From an uncultured Peptococcaceae bacterium (lineage in GTDB: Bacteria > Bacillota > Peptococcia > Peptococcales > Peptococcaceae), in the NCBI GenBank assembly GCA_900553245.1, contig USCP01000099.1:1-7109 (forward strand): DNA of 7,109 nt. Direction: 5' to 3'. Each line of letters starts with the position of its first letter. Positions within the stretch are counted from its first letter, which is position 1. A program made the position numbers and the translations under genes. The notes beneath the pieces were generated by a model. It saw only the letters and a list, made by a program, of their open reading frames with translations, did no database searches and had not been told where the DNA came from. This document shows positions 5,375 through 7,109 of this stretch, piece after piece.

Positions 5375-5382
5375 CGCAATAT

Positions 5383-6465
5383 ATGCTCGATAAATTACAG
5401 AACCTTGATGAAAAATATGAAGAACTTGGCCACATGTTGGCAGATCCGGAAGTTCTCGGCAATCCCGATGAACTCCGCAAGACTGCCAAGGCCCGTGCGG
5501 ATTTGGAAGACGTGGTGATGGCATATCGTGAGTATAAGCAAGCCAGCGAAGAGCTCAACGATGCCAAGATGATGCTTGATGATGATCTTGACAGTGATAT
5601 GGAACAAATGATTAAAGAGGAAATCAAAACCCTCGCTGCTACCATCGACGAGCTTGAAAACAAAATCAATATTCTCTTATTGCCAAAGGACCCTAATGAC
5701 GAACGCAACGTAATCGTGGAAGTGCGCGCTGGGACCGGTGGCGATGAAGCGGCGCTCTTTGCGGCAGACCTTTACAAAATGTATGTTCGCTATGCTGAAA
5801 AGCAAGGCTGGAAAATTGATGTGATGAACTCCAATGAAACCGATGGTGGTGGCTATAAAGAAGTGACCTTCATGATTATTGGGAAGGGCGCTTATAGCAA
5901 GCTCAAATTCGAAAGTGGCGTACACCGCGTACAACGTGTCCCTGCCACCGAAGCATCCGGTCGTATCCACACTTCTGCTGCTACCGTTGCGGTATTGCCA
6001 GAAGCGGATGATGTTGAAGTACACATTGAGGCCAAGGATTTGCGTATCGACGTATTCTGCTCCAGCGGTCCGGGGGGGCAATCCGTTAACACCACAAAAT
6101 CCGCTGCCCGTGTTACCCACATTCCTACCGGCTTGGTTGTAAGCTGTCAGGATGAAAAATCTCAACAGATGAATAAGGAAAAGGCGATTAAGGTCTTAAA
6201 GAGTCGTCTTTATGAAAAAATGCAAGAAGAGCAGCACGGTGAAGAAGCGGCATTGCGTCGTTCCATGATTGGGAGTGGGGACCGTAGTGAACGTATCCGT
6301 ACCTACAACTTCCCTCAAGGGCGTATTACCGACCACCGCATCAACTTAACCACCCACCGTTTGGAACAAACCTTGATGGGTGATTTGGAAGAATTGATTG
6401 ATGCACTTGTGAGCACCGACCAAGCACGTAAGTTAAAACAAGCAGCCGAAGAGGTTGAAGCATGA
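5383..6465 (+). CDS. prfA: Peptide chain release factor 1 (RF1), 360 aa
   Basis: Cytoplasmic class I release factor that recognises UAA and UAG in the ribosomal A site and triggers peptide release. The N-terminal domain is helical and charged (about 1-105). The anticodon-like tripeptide PAT (187-189, in VQRVPATEASG) identifies RF1 rather than RF2, which carries SPF. The catalytic GGQ is at 231-233 within SSGPGGQSVNTTKSA. The C-terminal DEKSQQMNKEKA and ERIRTYNFPQGRITDHR motifs are intact. The total length equals the family norm. The gene has its own leader with a strong ribosome binding site, and its stop codon overlaps the prmC start as ATGA, indicating translational coupling. The leader holds a terminator-like hairpin (5326-5350), a hint of attenuation. 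Confidence 0.98.
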   Translation: MLDKLQNLDEKYEELGHMLADPEVLGNPDELRKTAKARADLEDVVMAYREYKQASEELNDAKMMLDDDLDSDMEQMIKEEIKTLAATIDELENKINILLLPKDPNDERNVIVEVRAGTGGDEAALFAADLYKMYVRYAEKQGWKIDVMNSNETDGGGYKEVTFMIIGKGAYSKLKFESGVHRVQRVPATEASGRIHTSAATVAVLPEADDVEVHIEAKDLRIDVFCSSGPGGQSVNTTKSAARVTHIPTGLVVSCQDEKSQQMNKEKAIKVLKSRLYEKMQEEQHGEEAALRRSMIGSGDRSERIRTYNFPQGRITDHRINLTTHRLEQTLMGDLEELIDALVSTDQARKLKQAAEEVEA

Positions 6466-7109
6466 CGATTCGCGAATGGATGCGCATGGTGCAAGCGCAT
6501 GTGTCGCACGTTGAGCGCTTTGACCTTGAAGTGCTCTTGGGCGTGCGTCTTGATATGGGACGTGCCTCTTTGCTCGCGCATTTAGATGATGAAATATCTG
6601 AGACGATGATGGAGCAGTTGGCTGAAGATGAAGCCGCTCTTGCTGCACATACCCCACTGCAATATGTGCTGGGGCAGGCCTATTTTCGCGATGCGGTCTT
6701 TTATGTGAATGAAAATGTATTGATTCCACGTTTTGACACCGAATATTTGGTGGAAGCCGTACTGGAAAGAGTGACGGCGCCAAAGGCTCTTGTGCTTGAC
6801 TTATGCACCGGTAGTGGGATTATTGCCATTTCCTTAAAACGTGCACAAAAGGCGTGGGCGGTATCTGCCTCCGACCTTTCGGAAAAAGCGCTGAAAGTGG
6901 CCCAACGAAACGGCGCACATTTGGGGGCTGCGATTGAATGGCGGCAAGGGGATTTGTTTGCGCCATGGGCGGGGCAAACCTTTGATGCCATCGTAAGCAA
7001 TCCGCCTTATATCAGCGAAGAGGAATACCGAGATTTGGCGCCGGAAGTGCACAAAGAACCGGTGATGGCGTTCATTGCAGACAACGAAGGCTTGTGCTTT
7101 TATGAGCGC
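6462..7109 (+). CDS. prmC: Release factor glutamine methyltransferase PrmC (HemK), incomplete at the window edge
   Basis: The first 216 residues are present and the frame is open to the end of the window. PrmC transfers methyl from S-adenosylmethionine to the GGQ glutamine of RF1 and RF2, raising termination efficiency. The N-terminal helical substrate-binding domain ends in TPLQYVLGQAYF (64-75). The methyltransferase motifs follow: IPRFDTEYLVE (88-98; IPRPDTE is commoner), SAM-binding LDLCTGSG (112-119), ASDLS (136-140) and the catalytic NPPYIS (180-185). The usual GGxDGL segment reads ADNEGL (206-211). The ATG overlaps the prfA stop (ATGA), and AAGAGG (6449-6454) inside prfA lies 7 bases upstream. 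The C-terminal quarter lies outside the window. Confidence 0.95.
   Translation, partial: MTIREWMRMVQAHVSHVERFDLEVLLGVRLDMGRASLLAHLDDEISETMMEQLAEDEAALAAHTPLQYVLGQAYFRDAVFYVNENVLIPRFDTEYLVEAVLERVTAPKALVLDLCTGSGIIAISLKRAQKAWAVSASDLSEKALKVAQRNGAHLGAAIEWRQGDLFAPWAGQTFDAIVSNPPYISEEEYRDLAPEVHKEPVMAFIADNEGLCFYER

Noticed and set aside
5014..5382. 123-codon in-frame upstream extension of prfA
   Set aside because: It overlaps yqhQ in another frame and crosses the terminator; RF1 family length and the ribosome binding site fix the start at 5383.
5088..5708. 206-codon open frame antisense to the yqhQ end and prfA start
   Set aside because: Serine-rich low-complexity translation typical of an antisense shadow, crossing a terminator, with no recognisable domain.
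5677..6165. 162-codon open frame antisense to prfA
   Set aside because: Shadow of a highly conserved gene; no domain recognised.

Overview
The window reads as ordinary chromosome from a Gram-positive-type bacterium (Bacillota/Firmicutes) of middling GC content. The evidence is strong AAGGAG-type ribosome binding sites, compact U-tailed hairpin terminators, a Sec/SPII lipoprotein signal, and the YqhQ(DUF1385)-prfA-prmC gene order common in Clostridia and relatives. CGT and CGC arginine codons are frequent, so it is not a very AT-rich clostridium. Genus cannot be read from the sequence. There is no sign of a transposon, phage, CRISPR array, tRNA or rRNA.

Layout. Positions 1-83 hold two hairpin terminators. 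A minus-strand calcineurin-like metallophosphoesterase gene (87-941) reads towards them. A divergent intergenic region (942-1070) carries back-to-back promoters, one for that gene and one for a small MazG-like all-alpha NTP pyrophosphohydrolase (1071-1391), which has its own terminator. After a 187-base regulatory region come an aspartate/glutamate-type racemase (1579-2304), an exported FAD-dependent oxidoreductase lipoprotein (2309-4273) and the DUF1385 membrane protein YqhQ (4308-5219). All three lie on the plus strand with gaps of 4 and 34 bases, and they end at a strong terminator (5234-5264). A separate leader (5265-5382) then precedes prfA (release factor 1, 5383-6465), which overlaps prmC (6462 to the window end, incomplete) by ATGA.

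How the genes relate. prfA and prmC form a functional pair: PrmC methylates the GGQ glutamine of the release factor made by the gene it overlaps. The racemase and the FAD lipoprotein are tightly coupled and probably co-expressed, but the sequence does not show a shared substrate. The metallophosphoesterase and the MazG-like protein look like independent single-gene housekeeping units.

Most worth a second look: (a) the FAD lipoprotein has a C-terminal region resembling S-layer homology (SLH) modules, which would make it a cell-surface flavoenzyme; (b) an 11-bp-period direct repeat resembling an OmpR-family response-regulator site sits just upstream of a -10 box before the racemase; (c) a terminator-like hairpin lies inside the prfA leader, between the only plausible promoter and the ribosome binding site, suggesting attenuation. 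I see no clear undescribed multi-gene system here; these are local oddities in a mostly conventional region.
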